Shown piece after piece: positions 1-7,181 of a stretch of DNA of 14,511 bases. Below the pieces are notes generated by a model that was not told the DNA's origin, ran no database searches, and saw only the letters and a program-made list of their open reading frames with translations. Origin of the DNA: CAZLBC01 sp964557575 (lineage in GTDB: Bacteria > Planctomycetota > Phycisphaerae > SM23-33); NCBI GenBank assembly GCA_964557575.1, contig CAZLBC010000107.1, forward strand, positions 1-14,511, in the 5' to 3' direction. The translations under genes and the position numbers were made by a program. How positions within the stretch are numbered: the first letter of the stretch is position 1; each line of letters starts with the position of its first letter.

Positions 1-10
1 AATTACTTTT

Positions 11-955
11 TTACTGCTCAACTTCCTCAAGCCGTTTTTTTGCCGGGTGGACCTTGTAAAGTTCCTGGAACTCACGCACGGATAGTTCTTTCGAATTTCC
101 CTTCTTCTTTCTCTTGTCCTGCTGTGCCTTCTCGAATTTCAATTCCGTTGTATAAAACAGATTCTTGCTCTCCGCCTTCAGATAGCGGGCTGCCATGCGG
201 CAATACTCCGGATCGATCTCAATTCCGACGCTGTTGCGGCCCCATTTCAACGCCGCGACCATGCTGGTGCCCGAGCCGCAGAACGGATCGAGCACTGTAT
301 CTCCCGTAAAGGAAAACATCTGCACAATTCTCGTCGCAAGTTCCATCGGGTATGGGGCCGGGTGGTTCTTCAGCGACGCGCCGGGGATATTCCAGATCTG
401 TTGAAACCAACAGTCGAAGTCCTTCTTTTCGATTCGGCTCTCTTCCCGCTGCTGTTCGGTCGGCTTGCGATAGCCGCCCGGTTTCCGCTGCATGAGGATG
501 AATTCCATATCGTTTTTAATAATCGCGTTGGGCTCATACGGCTTACCAAGAAACTTGGAGCCATTCGAAATTTCATACGACGCGTTGGCAATCTTGTGCC
601 ATATGATCGGATTAAGGTTGTCGAATCCTATTTTGCGACACATGACACAGATGTCCGCATGCAGTGGGAACACCAGATGCCGTCCGAATTTCCGGCGGGA
701 GACACATACGTCGCCGACCACACAGACCAGCCGGCCGCCCGGCACCAGGACGCGAAACACATTTTCCCAAACGGTTTTAAGTTCGATCAAAAACGCTTCG
801 TAATCATCGATATGTCCGAGCTGGTCGGGATTTTCGTTATACCGCTTAAGGTTCCAGTAAGGTGGTGAGGTGATCGCAAGGTGAACCGATTCGTCCGGAA
901 GGAAGGCCAGATCTCGCGCGTCGCCGTTGATCAAGCGATGGGTCGTATCTTTCAT
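11..955 (-). CDS. Type II DNA methyltransferase, beta class (probably N4-cytosine)
   Basis: This is the modification enzyme of a restriction-modification pair; it would transfer a methyl group from S-adenosylmethionine to a base in the site cut by the neighbouring endonuclease. The 314-residue protein has the beta-class order: catalytic motif IV TSPPYW at residues 29-34, a central target-recognition region, then the SAM-binding motif I DPFCGSGT at about 223-230 followed by VGIEIDPEYC. TSPPYW is more typical of N4-cytosine than N6-adenine enzymes of this class, so cytosine methylation is likely but not proven. I chose the ATG at 955 because it overlaps the TGA of the upstream endonuclease gene as TGATG, implying translational coupling; a TTG nine bases further upstream is an alternative start. 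The C-terminal 40 residues are Lys/Glu rich. Base composition is clearly more A+T-rich than lacZ, suggesting acquisition by transfer. Confidence 0.93.
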   Translation of the reverse strand: MKDTTHRLINGDARDLAFLPDESVHLAITSPPYWNLKRYNENPDQLGHIDDYEAFLIELKTVWENVFRVLVPGGRLVCVVGDVCVSRRKFGRHLVFPLHADICVMCRKIGFDNLNPIIWHKIANASYEISNGSKFLGKPYEPNAIIKNDMEFILMQRKPGGYRKPTEQQREESRIEKKDFDCWFQQIWNIPGASLKNHPAPYPMELATRIVQMFSFTGDTVLDPFCGSGTSMVAALKWGRNSVGIEIDPEYCRMAARYLKAESKNLFYTTELKFEKAQQDKRKKKGNSKELSVREFQELYKVHPAKKRLEEVEQ

Positions 956-1689
956 CAGGTGCAAAAACCTCCCACATGCGAAACAAGGGCTTTTGCGAAA
1001 CGGGCAACCGACAACTCTTCGGATGGCGTTGCATATTCGCCTTCGGGGCCACTGGTCTGATTAGAAGTGATAAAGGAAGCGGCAGTGTAATGTCGCTCCA
1101 GAACGAGTTTGCTGCAGAAAAGCTCGTATCGCTTCATATATGATGCCCCTTTGAATTCAGGGAAGACAGGGAAGTTGGGCTCCTTGACCTTGACAGGCCG
1201 CTGGGATTTATCGCAGTCCTCAAGCATGAAAAAGTATCCCAGGAAGGGTTGCGGACTGGTGTGGAATGCCTTCTCGCGGTAGGCGGTCCACAGGTCGAGG
1301 GCCGAACCCATGGCCTCCTCGGTCCTGTTATTGAAATTGTTGCCGAAAGACGGTCCTACCTGTGACTTGGCCTCAATGGCGCCAACGAGAATGTTGCCCT
1401 TGACAACGAGGATGTCCCATTCCTTCGTCGGGCGAAAGAACCCCGGCAAGACGATATCTTTTTTTCTCTTGACGAATTCTGTGCTTAGACCTGTCGAGGT
1501 GATCAGGCGGGTGAACAACTCGATAAAACCGTCCATCTGCGCACCGCCCGTGACGGCGCTGCGAAGCCCCGCGTCGACGCGTCCGCTTTTGTGCTGCTTG
1601 GCCTGCTGAGAGAGACGAGTTTCCCAATAGTGCGCGACCGCGGCTCCGACCATTTCTTCCAGATTGTCCGGTAGCTCGGGTGTACTCAT
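955..1689 (-). CDS. Type II restriction endonuclease, XhoI/PaeR7I-like family
   Basis: This protein of 244 residues resembles the XhoI/PaeR7I family, whose known members cut CTCGAG. Recognisable blocks are KSGRVDAGLRSAVTGGAQMDGF at about 34-55 (a family hallmark region) and a PD-(D/E)xK-type core, Asp92 in EWDILVV followed by Glu106-Ala-Lys108, then QVGPSFGNNFNNR. Length agrees with the roughly 240-250 residues of the family. It is the first gene of the operon, so endonuclease precedes methyltransferase, and its TGA overlaps the methyltransferase ATG. The ATG at 1687-1689 has an AGGA Shine-Dalgarno sequence seven bases upstream. The family call comes from recognising conserved blocks, not from an alignment; the CTCGAG specificity is therefore an inference. 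PaeR7I itself is paired with a different methyltransferase class, as far as I recall. Confidence 0.83.
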   Translation of the reverse strand: MSTPELPDNLEEMVGAAVAHYWETRLSQQAKQHKSGRVDAGLRSAVTGGAQMDGFIELFTRLITSTGLSTEFVKRKKDIVLPGFFRPTKEWDILVVKGNILVGAIEAKSQVGPSFGNNFNNRTEEAMGSALDLWTAYREKAFHTSPQPFLGYFFMLEDCDKSQRPVKVKEPNFPVFPEFKGASYMKRYELFCSKLVLERHYTAASFITSNQTSGPEGEYATPSEELSVARFAKALVSHVGGFCT

Positions 1690-1775
1690 GGCACTATCCT
1701 ACCACACCGTTACCGTGTATTCACGCAAACTTAACAATACGCGGCATTCTGATGAACCCCTGTTACTGTTCACCG

Positions 1776-1805
1776 TTGTGCCTATACCGACGCTCGCAGT
1801 ACAAT
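1776..1805 (+). promoter_or_regulatory. Candidate promoter of lacZ
   Basis: A TTGTGC -35-like hexamer (1776-1781) and a TACAAT -10-like hexamer (1800-1805) are separated by 18 bases and point at lacZ. The leader to the lacZ ATG would be about 160 bases. The -10 is followed by AAC, as is the -10 candidate of the oxidoreductase gene at 10723. The rest of 1690-1971 carries no credible gene. Confidence 0.4.
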
Positions 1806-1863
1806 AACCGTCCGAATATGGCAGCGACGATGGTGCCCCGTTTTCGAAACGACCACGACGGAA

Positions 1864-1920
1864 CGTTTACCGCCACTCGTTGCCCTGTTCGTCGGCAGAA
1901 CGACCTGCGAAGCGGTAACG
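1864..1920 (+). promoter_or_regulatory. Inverted repeat in the lacZ leader
   Basis: CGTTTACCGC (1864-1873) and GCGGTAACG (1912-1920) are complementary apart from one bulged T, enclosing 38 bases. They lie between the candidate promoter and the lacZ ribosome binding site. This could be an mRNA stem in the 5' leader or two half-sites for a regulator. No known riboswitch class is recognised. Confidence 0.3.
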
Positions 1921-1971
1921 ATTGAGAGGATACGCCAGGATGTTAGTGAACACAGAACCCCGGAGGTATTC

Positions 1972-4900
1972 ATGACACGGTCGCATTACTCACGTTTGTG
2001 CATTGTTATGTTGCTGTTCCCGCCGCCGGCAATCGCCGCGGACCCGCCGGACTGGGAGAACCTGGCGGTCATCCAGCGGAACAAGGAGCCGGGGCACGCG
2101 ACGCTGGTCCCGTTCGCCGACGAGAAGAACGCCCTGGACAACGACCGGACGACGTCGGCGTACTACCGCTCCCTGGCGGGCCCGTGGAAGTTCAACTGGG
2201 CCCCGAAACCGTCGCGGCGCCCGGTCGATTTCTACAAGCCCGGCTACGACGTCTCCGGGTGGAAGGAGATCCCGGTGCCGTCGAACTGGCAGTTGCACGG
2301 ATACGGGGTGCCGATCTACGTGAATATCAAGCACCCGTTCACGGTCGCGCCGCCGCGGGTGACGGGCGAGCCGGACAAGCGATTCACGTCGTATAAACAC
2401 CGCAATCCGGTCGGCTCGTACCGTCGGTCGTTCACGGTCCCGGCGGCGTGGAAGGCCCGCGAGCTGTTCCTGCACTTCGCGGGGGTCAAGTCGGCCTTCT
2501 ACGCGTGGATCAACGGGAAGATGGTCGGATACAGCCAGGGCAGCATGACGCCGGCCGAATTCCGTATCACCGATCATGTCCGGAGCGGGGAGAACACGCT
2601 GGCGGTGGAGGTGTACCGCTGGTCGGACGGCAGTTACCTCGAGGACCAGGACATGTGGCGCCTGGCCGGGATCTATCGCGACGTGTTCCTCTTCAGCACG
2701 CCGCGGGTGCACATGCGGGACTTCTTCGCGCGGGCACTGCTGGCCGACGATTACCGCACGGGGACGCTCGCGGTCGCCGTCGACGTGCGCAACTACGGTA
2801 CGAAGCCGGCCGCGGGCTATCGCGTCCGGTGCACGTTGCGGGAGAAGGGCGGGAAAACGATGGCGTGCACGAAGCCGGTGCCGGACGTCGCGCCGGGCGG
2901 GGAGGTCGGCGTCGCCCTGAAGATCGACGCGGGGACGGTCCGCACCTGGAACGCCGAGCAACCGGCGCTGTACGACGTGGTCCTCGCGCTGATCGCGCCC
3001 GGCGGCACGATCGCCGAGATCGAGCACTGCCGGACGGGCTTTCGCCGTATCGAGAAGCGGGGCGGCGCGGTCCTGATCAACGGGCGGCCGATGAAGTTCC
3101 GCGGGGTCAACCGGCACGAGCACGACCCGGACCACGGCCGGCGGGTGCCATACGAACAGATGGTGCGCGACGTGGTCCTGATGAAACGGAACAACATCGA
3201 CACGGTCCGCACCAGCCATTACCCCAACGACCCCCGGTGGTACGCCCTGTGCGACGCGTACGGGCTCTACGTCATCAGCGACGCGAACGTGGAGTCCCAC
3301 GGCACCTCGTACGGCAAGGAGAATATTCCGGGCAGCACACCGGCGTGGACCCTGTCGGCGGTCGACCGCATGGAGCGGATGGTGGAGCGCGACAAGAACC
3401 ACCCGTGCGTGGTCTTCTGGTCGTTGGGCAATGAGGCCGGGCACGGGAGCAACTTCGTGAAGATGGTCGCGGCGGCCAGGCGGATCGACGACACGCGGTT
3501 GTTCCACTACCGGCAGATGTGGTCGGCGGTGGACACGGACAGCGAGACGTACTGGACGCCGGCGAAGGTCGAGGCGCACGCGAAAAAGCACCCGGACCGC
3601 CCCTTCATCCTCGAGGAGTACGCCCACGCGATGGGCAACAGCGTGGGCAACCTGCAGGAGTACTGGGACGTCTTCGAGCGGTACCCGTCCCTGATCGGGG
3701 GCTGCATCTGGGACTGGGTCGACCAGGGGCTGCGCAAGGGCGTCGACGGCCCGGCGCGGCGGCCGAAGCCCGACGAGGTGCTCGGGCCGCTGAAAGCGGG
3801 GGAGTTCTGGGCGTACGGCGGGGATTACGGCGACGTCCCGAACGACGGGAATTTCTGCTGCAACGGCCTCGTGGCGCCGGACCGGCGGCCCAACCCGCAC
3901 CTGTGGGAGGTCAAGAAGGTCTACCAGCGGGTCCGTATCAGGCCCGTCGATGCGGCGGCGGGCAGGTTCACCGTCGAAAACCGGTATGATTTCCGCAGCC
4001 TGGACTTCGTGGCTATCCGGTGGGAGGTGACCGAGGACGGCACGGTGATACAACAGGGGGTCATCGACCCGGGCGCGGTCGCGGCGGGCGGGACCGCTGA
4101 AGTGACGGTCCCGCTGAAGACGGTGACGCCGGCCCCGGGGCGTGAGTATCACGTGAAGCTGACGTCGGTGCTGGTCGCCGATACCGCCTGGGCGAAGAAG
4201 GGGTTCCCCGTGGCCCGGGACCAGTTCACGCTGCCGTGGTCCCGGCCGGCGGCGCCGGCGGGCCCGATCCCGGCATTCACCGGCGTCGATGATTCCGCCG
4301 CGGCCCTGACGGTCACCGGGGAGGAATTCGCCGTTCGCCTCAGCAAGAAGACGGGCCTGATCGAGTCGATTCGCCGCGCGGGGACGGAGCTGCTGGCCGC
4401 GCCGCTGGCGCCGAACTGGTGGCGGGCGCCGAACGACAACGACATCGGCTTCAAGATGCCGTCAAAGCTGAAGGCGTGGAAGACGGCGACGCAGCGGCGG
4501 ACCTGTCAATCGGTGACGGTGACGAAAGGAACGGCGGTTGAGGCCGTGGCGGCGTTTATTCACGGCGCGGGCACGGCCCGGTCCACCGTGCGGTACCGGT
4601 TCCTGGGCAGCGGCGACGTCGTGGTGACGCTGCACCTCAGGCCGGCGAAGAAGAAGCTGCCGATCATCCCGCGGGTGGGCATGCAGGCCGAGCTCGCTGC
4701 GGGTTTCACGCGCGTGGAATGGCTGGGCCGCGGGCCGCAGGAAAACTACCGGGACCGCAGGAGCGGGTATGCGGTGGGCCGCTACGCGGCCACGGTCGAC
4801 GAGATGATCTACGATTATATCCGCCCCCAGGAAAACGGGTGCCGGACGGACGTGCGGTGGGCGACCTGGCGCAACGCGGCCGGCGACGGGCTGCTGGTGG

Positions 4901-5175
4901 TCGGGCGGCCGCGCCTGGAGATCAGCTGCTGGCCGTACCGTATGGACGACCTGGAGAGGGCCGATCACCCCCACGAGTTGCCGCGGCGAAAAACGACTAC
5001 TATACATATCGATTACCGCCAGATGGGCGTGGGCGGGGTCAACAGCTGGGGCCGGTGGCCGCTGAAGAAGTACCAACTGCCGCCGAAACCATACGAATAC
5101 TCATTCCGTCTCCGGCCGCTGGGAACAGACGACGACCCGGCGGCCCTGGCCCGGCAGGCCCTGCCGGAAGGATAA
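1972..5175 (+). CDS. lacZ: Secreted beta-galactosidase, glycoside hydrolase family 2 (LacZ type)
   Basis: This enzyme would hydrolyse terminal beta-D-galactosides by the retaining mechanism. The 1067-residue protein is about 40 longer than E. coli LacZ, mainly because of a signal peptide (residues 1-23, cleavage after AIA). The five-domain layout is complete: sugar-binding domain about 45-235, Ig-like about 240-350, TIM barrel about 355-650 with RGVNRHEH (377-384), metal-site E441/H443, acid/base E488 in GNEAGHG and nucleophile E549 in LEEYAHAMGNS, WDWVDQG (580-586), a second Ig-like domain, and the small-chain domain with RAPNDND (to 824) and LGRGPQENYRDR (918-929). GGAGG at 1962-1966 stands five bases before the ATG. 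It is a single-gene unit convergent with the esterase. The export signal suggests it acts in the periplasm or outside, probably on glycan-derived oligosaccharides rather than imported lactose; other beta-galactoside or galacturonide specificities within family 2 remain possible. Confidence 0.96.
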   Translation: MTRSHYSRLCIVMLLFPPPAIAADPPDWENLAVIQRNKEPGHATLVPFADEKNALDNDRTTSAYYRSLAGPWKFNWAPKPSRRPVDFYKPGYDVSGWKEIPVPSNWQLHGYGVPIYVNIKHPFTVAPPRVTGEPDKRFTSYKHRNPVGSYRRSFTVPAAWKARELFLHFAGVKSAFYAWINGKMVGYSQGSMTPAEFRITDHVRSGENTLAVEVYRWSDGSYLEDQDMWRLAGIYRDVFLFSTPRVHMRDFFARALLADDYRTGTLAVAVDVRNYGTKPAAGYRVRCTLREKGGKTMACTKPVPDVAPGGEVGVALKIDAGTVRTWNAEQPALYDVVLALIAPGGTIAEIEHCRTGFRRIEKRGGAVLINGRPMKFRGVNRHEHDPDHGRRVPYEQMVRDVVLMKRNNIDTVRTSHYPNDPRWYALCDAYGLYVISDANVESHGTSYGKENIPGSTPAWTLSAVDRMERMVERDKNHPCVVFWSLGNEAGHGSNFVKMVAAARRIDDTRLFHYRQMWSAVDTDSETYWTPAKVEAHAKKHPDRPFILEEYAHAMGNSVGNLQEYWDVFERYPSLIGGCIWDWVDQGLRKGVDGPARRPKPDEVLGPLKAGEFWAYGGDYGDVPNDGNFCCNGLVAPDRRPNPHLWEVKKVYQRVRIRPVDAAAGRFTVENRYDFRSLDFVAIRWEVTEDGTVIQQGVIDPGAVAAGGTAEVTVPLKTVTPAPGREYHVKLTSVLVADTAWAKKGFPVARDQFTLPWSRPAAPAGPIPAFTGVDDSAAALTVTGEEFAVRLSKKTGLIESIRRAGTELLAAPLAPNWWRAPNDNDIGFKMPSKLKAWKTATQRRTCQSVTVTKGTAVEAVAAFIHGAGTARSTVRYRFLGSGDVVVTLHLRPAKKKLPIIPRVGMQAELAAGFTRVEWLGRGPQENYRDRRSGYAVGRYAATVDEMIYDYIRPQENGCRTDVRWATWRNAAGDGLLVVGRPRLEISCWPYRMDDLERADHPHELPRRKTTTIHIDYRQMGVGGVNSWGRWPLKKYQLPPKPYEYSFRLRPLGTDDDPAALARQALPEG

Positions 5176-5280
5176 AGGCCTGCCCGGCCGCGCTGCGGCG
5201 CCGCGAAGGCACGGCGGCCCGTGCCCGGCATCACGATGACAACGGGGACGCGGTCGGGAAAATCGACACGGTATGGTCGT

Positions 5281-5295
5281 GCTCCGGAACGGAGC
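5281..5295 (+). terminator. Weak hairpin between convergent lacZ and esterase genes
   Basis: GCTCCG, loop GAA, CGGAGC forms a perfect six-base-pair stem followed on the plus strand by CTTTCGATT. It lies 105 bases after the lacZ stop and 62 bases after the esterase stop on the other strand. There is no proper T run in either direction, so it is at best a weak terminator. The remainder of 5176-5357 is G+C-rich and shows no gene. Confidence 0.3.
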
Positions 5296-5357
5296 CTTTC
5301 GATTCAGTTACCGTCCCGTCCTTCCCCCGACGCGCAGCAGTTCGCCGCCGCCGGCCG

Positions 5358-6203
5358 TCACCGCGCTGTTTCGTCGCGTCCCTCCCCGCCGCCGGCCAGG
5401 GAGACCAGTGCCTTCAAAACGGGCGCCATCCACGACCGGTCCCACCGGTGGGGCGCCCGGAGGGTGTCGTCGTACCGGTGGCGGATGCCCTCCCGGTCCA
5501 GCAGGGCGTGGAACCCCGCGGTGTGGCCGCCGCCGCCGGGGGCGGGAATCGACGTTCCCCAGTCTTTCTCGCCGGCGAGGACCAGGCGGCAGCGGTCCGT
5601 GAAGAACCGCTTTTGCCGGCGGGCCAGGAGGTCGGGGCGGAAGCGATCGAGCTGCGCGCGGGTCCCGTAGACCCGCTTCATCCCGTAGTGGAAGCGGCGG
5701 AACATCAGCGGCGCGTCCCAGGCGGCCGCGTAGCCGAAAAAGTCCGGGTATCTCAGGATGAGGCTGAACGCGCCCCACCCGCTCTTGCTGAAGCCCAGCA
5801 GGAGGCGGTGTGCGGGCGCGGGCCGGACGCCGAACCGCTTCTCGACGAAGGGCACCACGAATTCCCTGAGGTACGACGCCTGGCGGACCTGCGGGTCGGT
5901 CGCGTGGTCGCCGAACCAGGGCTCCACGGCGAATCCCGGCTGGACGATGATGATGCCGTAACGGTTGTGGGCGTCCATCTTCTCCAGGACCCCGAGGCCG
6001 TAGCCGAACCGCCGCTCGAACCCCTTCTCGACCGGCAGCACGTACAGGACGCGGCGGTCGGGGGCCGTCGGTATTGCGTCCGGGACCAGGATGCGGATCT
6101 CCTGCCGGCCGCGCTGGTACGCGGTTTCCACCGTATGGGTCTGCACGCCGGCGGGGCAGCAGAGGTTGAAAAATATGATCGGGACAACCGCGTGGTATGT
6201 CAT
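5358..6203 (-). CDS. Alpha/beta-hydrolase, putative esterase family
   Basis: This 281-residue protein belongs to the alpha/beta-hydrolase fold, closest in look to the putative esterase (esterase D-like) group. An N-terminal strand region RILVPDAIP (38-45) and VLYVLPVEKG (52-61) precede a long loop, and the nucleophile elbow is GFSKSGWG (137-144) with Ser139. The usual GxSxG pentapeptide is GFSKS here, with the glycine displaced by one position. Asp214 in LAGEKDW and His252 in APHRW are candidates for the other triad members. The first 20 residues (VVPIIFFNLCCPAG) are hydrophobic but lack a positively charged start, so export is uncertain. The ATG at 6201-6203 has GAGG about nine bases upstream. 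It lies 73 bases downstream of higA on the same strand and next to lacZ, so removal of acyl groups from a glycan is a reasonable but unproven job. Confidence 0.85.
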   Translation of the reverse strand: MTYHAVVPIIFFNLCCPAGVQTHTVETAYQRGRQEIRILVPDAIPTAPDRRVLYVLPVEKGFERRFGYGLGVLEKMDAHNRYGIIIVQPGFAVEPWFGDHATDPQVRQASYLREFVVPFVEKRFGVRPAPAHRLLLGFSKSGWGAFSLILRYPDFFGYAAAWDAPLMFRRFHYGMKRVYGTRAQLDRFRPDLLARRQKRFFTDRCRLVLAGEKDWGTSIPAPGGGGHTAGFHALLDREGIRHRYDDTLRAPHRWDRSWMAPVLKALVSLAGGGEGRDETAR

Positions 6204-6227
6204 ATCGTCAGCCTCGATGCGCCGGCG

Positions 6228-6244
6228 GCGGGACAGTGTCCCGC
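6228..6244. repeat. 17-bp perfect palindrome between higA and the esterase gene
   Basis: GCGGGACAGTGTCCCGC is an 8+1+8 perfect inverted repeat. It begins 25 bases upstream of the esterase ATG and ends 32 bases past the higA stop. There is no T run on either side, so an operator is at least as likely as a transcript-end hairpin. Confidence 0.55.
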
Positions 6245-6276
6245 GACCGGCCCTGTAAACAGCCTTCCCCGCGCGG

Positions 6277-6702
6277 TTAATCCATGAACAGTTCCGGCCG
6301 CACGTGAAAACGATCGGCGAGTTTCCGCACGTGTCCCAGGGTCAGCGAGCGGTCGCCCTTGAGGATCTTGGAACCCATGCTGGGGTGAATACCCAACAGG
6401 CGGGCCAGGTCGGAGGCGCTCATGTCGTTTTCGGCAAGCAGGTGACGCAGGGCGTCGATGCCGCTCAAGTCGGCCGTATCGACGGAGAGATGTTCAGCCT
6501 CGTAGGCCTGGAGGAGCTGGACCAGCGTCTCGAGGTACAACTCCTGCCCCCTGGTCAGCCTCCCGGCGGCCATCAGGCGGTCGATCATCTCGACGGTGTT
6601 ATCGTAGTGCACGTTGTCCATGATGGCCTGGGGCGGCATCGCGGCAACGAGGCCGTTGAAACTGCGGGGCAGCTTTCGATGGGGTTTTTTGATCCTGGGC
6701 AT
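6277..6702 (-). CDS. higA: HigA-type antitoxin, C-terminal helix-turn-helix
   Basis: This is the antitoxin of a type II toxin-antitoxin pair; it should bind and silence the HigB toxin and repress the shared promoter. The 141-residue protein has a helical N-terminal part (residues 1-85, including MDNVHYDNTVEMIDRLM) and a Cro/C1-type helix-turn-helix at about 93-135 (MSASDLARLLGIHPSMGSKILKG). The length and late position of the DNA-binding domain match HigA proteins paired with HigB of this class. I start it at the ATG at 6700-6702, two bases after the higB stop, because GGAAGGA lies six bases upstream; the in-frame GTG at 6717, which would overlap higB, has no such signal. It ends with TAA at 6277. 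Toxin-before-antitoxin order is the usual higBA arrangement. Confidence 0.92.
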   Translation of the reverse strand: MPRIKKPHRKLPRSFNGLVAAMPPQAIMDNVHYDNTVEMIDRLMAAGRLTRGQELYLETLVQLLQAYEAEHLSVDTADLSGIDALRHLLAENDMSASDLARLLGIHPSMGSKILKGDRSLTLGHVRKLADRFHVRPELFMD

Positions 6703-6704
6703 GA

Positions 6705-7007
6705 CTAATCCTTCCACGTGTCTTTGTCATATTCCGCGTATGTCAGTACGGCCCGCACGTTGATCAGGCGGTAGTCGTATCGGATACGGGCCACCAGGCG
6801 GTACGTGTTGCCGCCGATGTTAAAGACGGTCAGTACGTCACCGCGCGGTGTCCTGACGCCGTCGGCGTGCGGGCAGGTTCGGCGAACGTCATGGATAGTG
6901 CGCCACGTTGCGTTCATCGCTGTTTTGTACCACAGGCGAAGCGGTTTCTCGGCATACGGATGGCTCTGCCAGAACTCCCGCAGCGGTTTCAGGCTTATCA
7001 CTCGCAC
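6705..7007 (-). CDS. higB: HigB-type mRNA interferase toxin
   Basis: This toxin of 100 residues belongs to the HigB family of the RelE fold, which cleaves mRNA on the ribosome. The opening MRVISLKPLREFWQSHP and the core VFNIGGNTYRLVARI (61-75) followed by VLTYAEYDK (87-95) are family hallmarks. The motif near the end is usually THxEYD; here it is TYAEYD, with Tyr90 in place of the conserved His. The start is GTG at 7007, chosen because MRVIS matches the family N-terminus; an ATG at 7009 is in another frame and runs into a stop at once. The promoter places transcription start within a few bases of this GTG, so the message may be leaderless. higA follows after two bases. Confidence 0.92.
   Translation of the reverse strand: MRVISLKPLREFWQSHPYAEKPLRLWYKTAMNATWRTIHDVRRTCPHADGVRTPRGDVLTVFNIGGNTYRLVARIRYDYRLINVRAVLTYAEYDKDTWKD
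6709..6715 (-). promoter_or_regulatory. Shine-Dalgarno sequence fixing the higA start
   Basis: GGAAGGA (minus strand) overlaps the last codons of higB and sits six bases before the ATG at 6702. It decides between this ATG and the upstream GTG at 6717. Confidence 0.75.
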
Positions 7008-7008
7008 A

Positions 7009-7023
7009 TAGACATTATGTCTA
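7009..7023. promoter_or_regulatory. Probable HigA operator O1
   Basis: TAGACATTATGTCTA is a perfect 7+1+7 palindrome that covers the -10 hexamer of the higBA promoter. Binding here would block polymerase, as expected for autoregulation by HigA or the HigBA complex. It shares the core TAGACA-n3-TGTC with the site at 7050-7060. Confidence 0.65.
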
Positions 7024-7041
7024 AGTATCGGGGCATGTCAA
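7014..7041 (-). promoter_or_regulatory. higBA promoter (-35 TTGACA, -10 CATAAT)
   Basis: On the minus strand, TTGACA (7036-7041) matches the sigma70 -35 consensus exactly and CATAAT (7014-7019) matches five of six -10 positions, with a 16-base spacer. Transcription would begin around 7007-7009, at or next to the higB start codon. It is the best promoter in the window. Confidence 0.75.
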
Positions 7042-7049
7042 CAGTGTTA

Positions 7050-7060
7050 GACAAATTGTC
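7050..7060. promoter_or_regulatory. Probable HigA operator O2 (upstream site)
   Basis: GACAAATTGTC is a 5+1+5 palindrome preceded by TTA, giving the same TTAGACA half-site as at 7009-7023. It lies just upstream of the -35, about 39 bases centre to centre from the first site. Two such sites would let HigA dimers bracket the promoter. The stretch 7061-7181 shows nothing else clear. Confidence 0.5.
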
Positions 7061-7181
7061 GGGGGTGAACCATGTGGGTACAGTCCTTACGGTGGCAGTG
7101 ACGCGCCGTCCGCGGCGGTGTTATGTGCTGTTTGAGGACTGTCCGGCGCAGTAATGGCTGCAGGTGCCGGCGCCGCGCCCC

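Noticed and set aside
1990..4152. Long antisense open frame (about 720 codons) within lacZ
   Set aside because: It is a by-product of high third-position G+C; its product is Arg/Pro/Val-rich low-complexity sequence, while lacZ on the other strand has full catalytic motifs.
5151..5167. Perfect CCGGCAG/CTGCCGG hairpin at the end of lacZ as a terminator
   Set aside because: It lies within the coding sequence and is followed by no T run; such G+C hairpins are expected in this composition.
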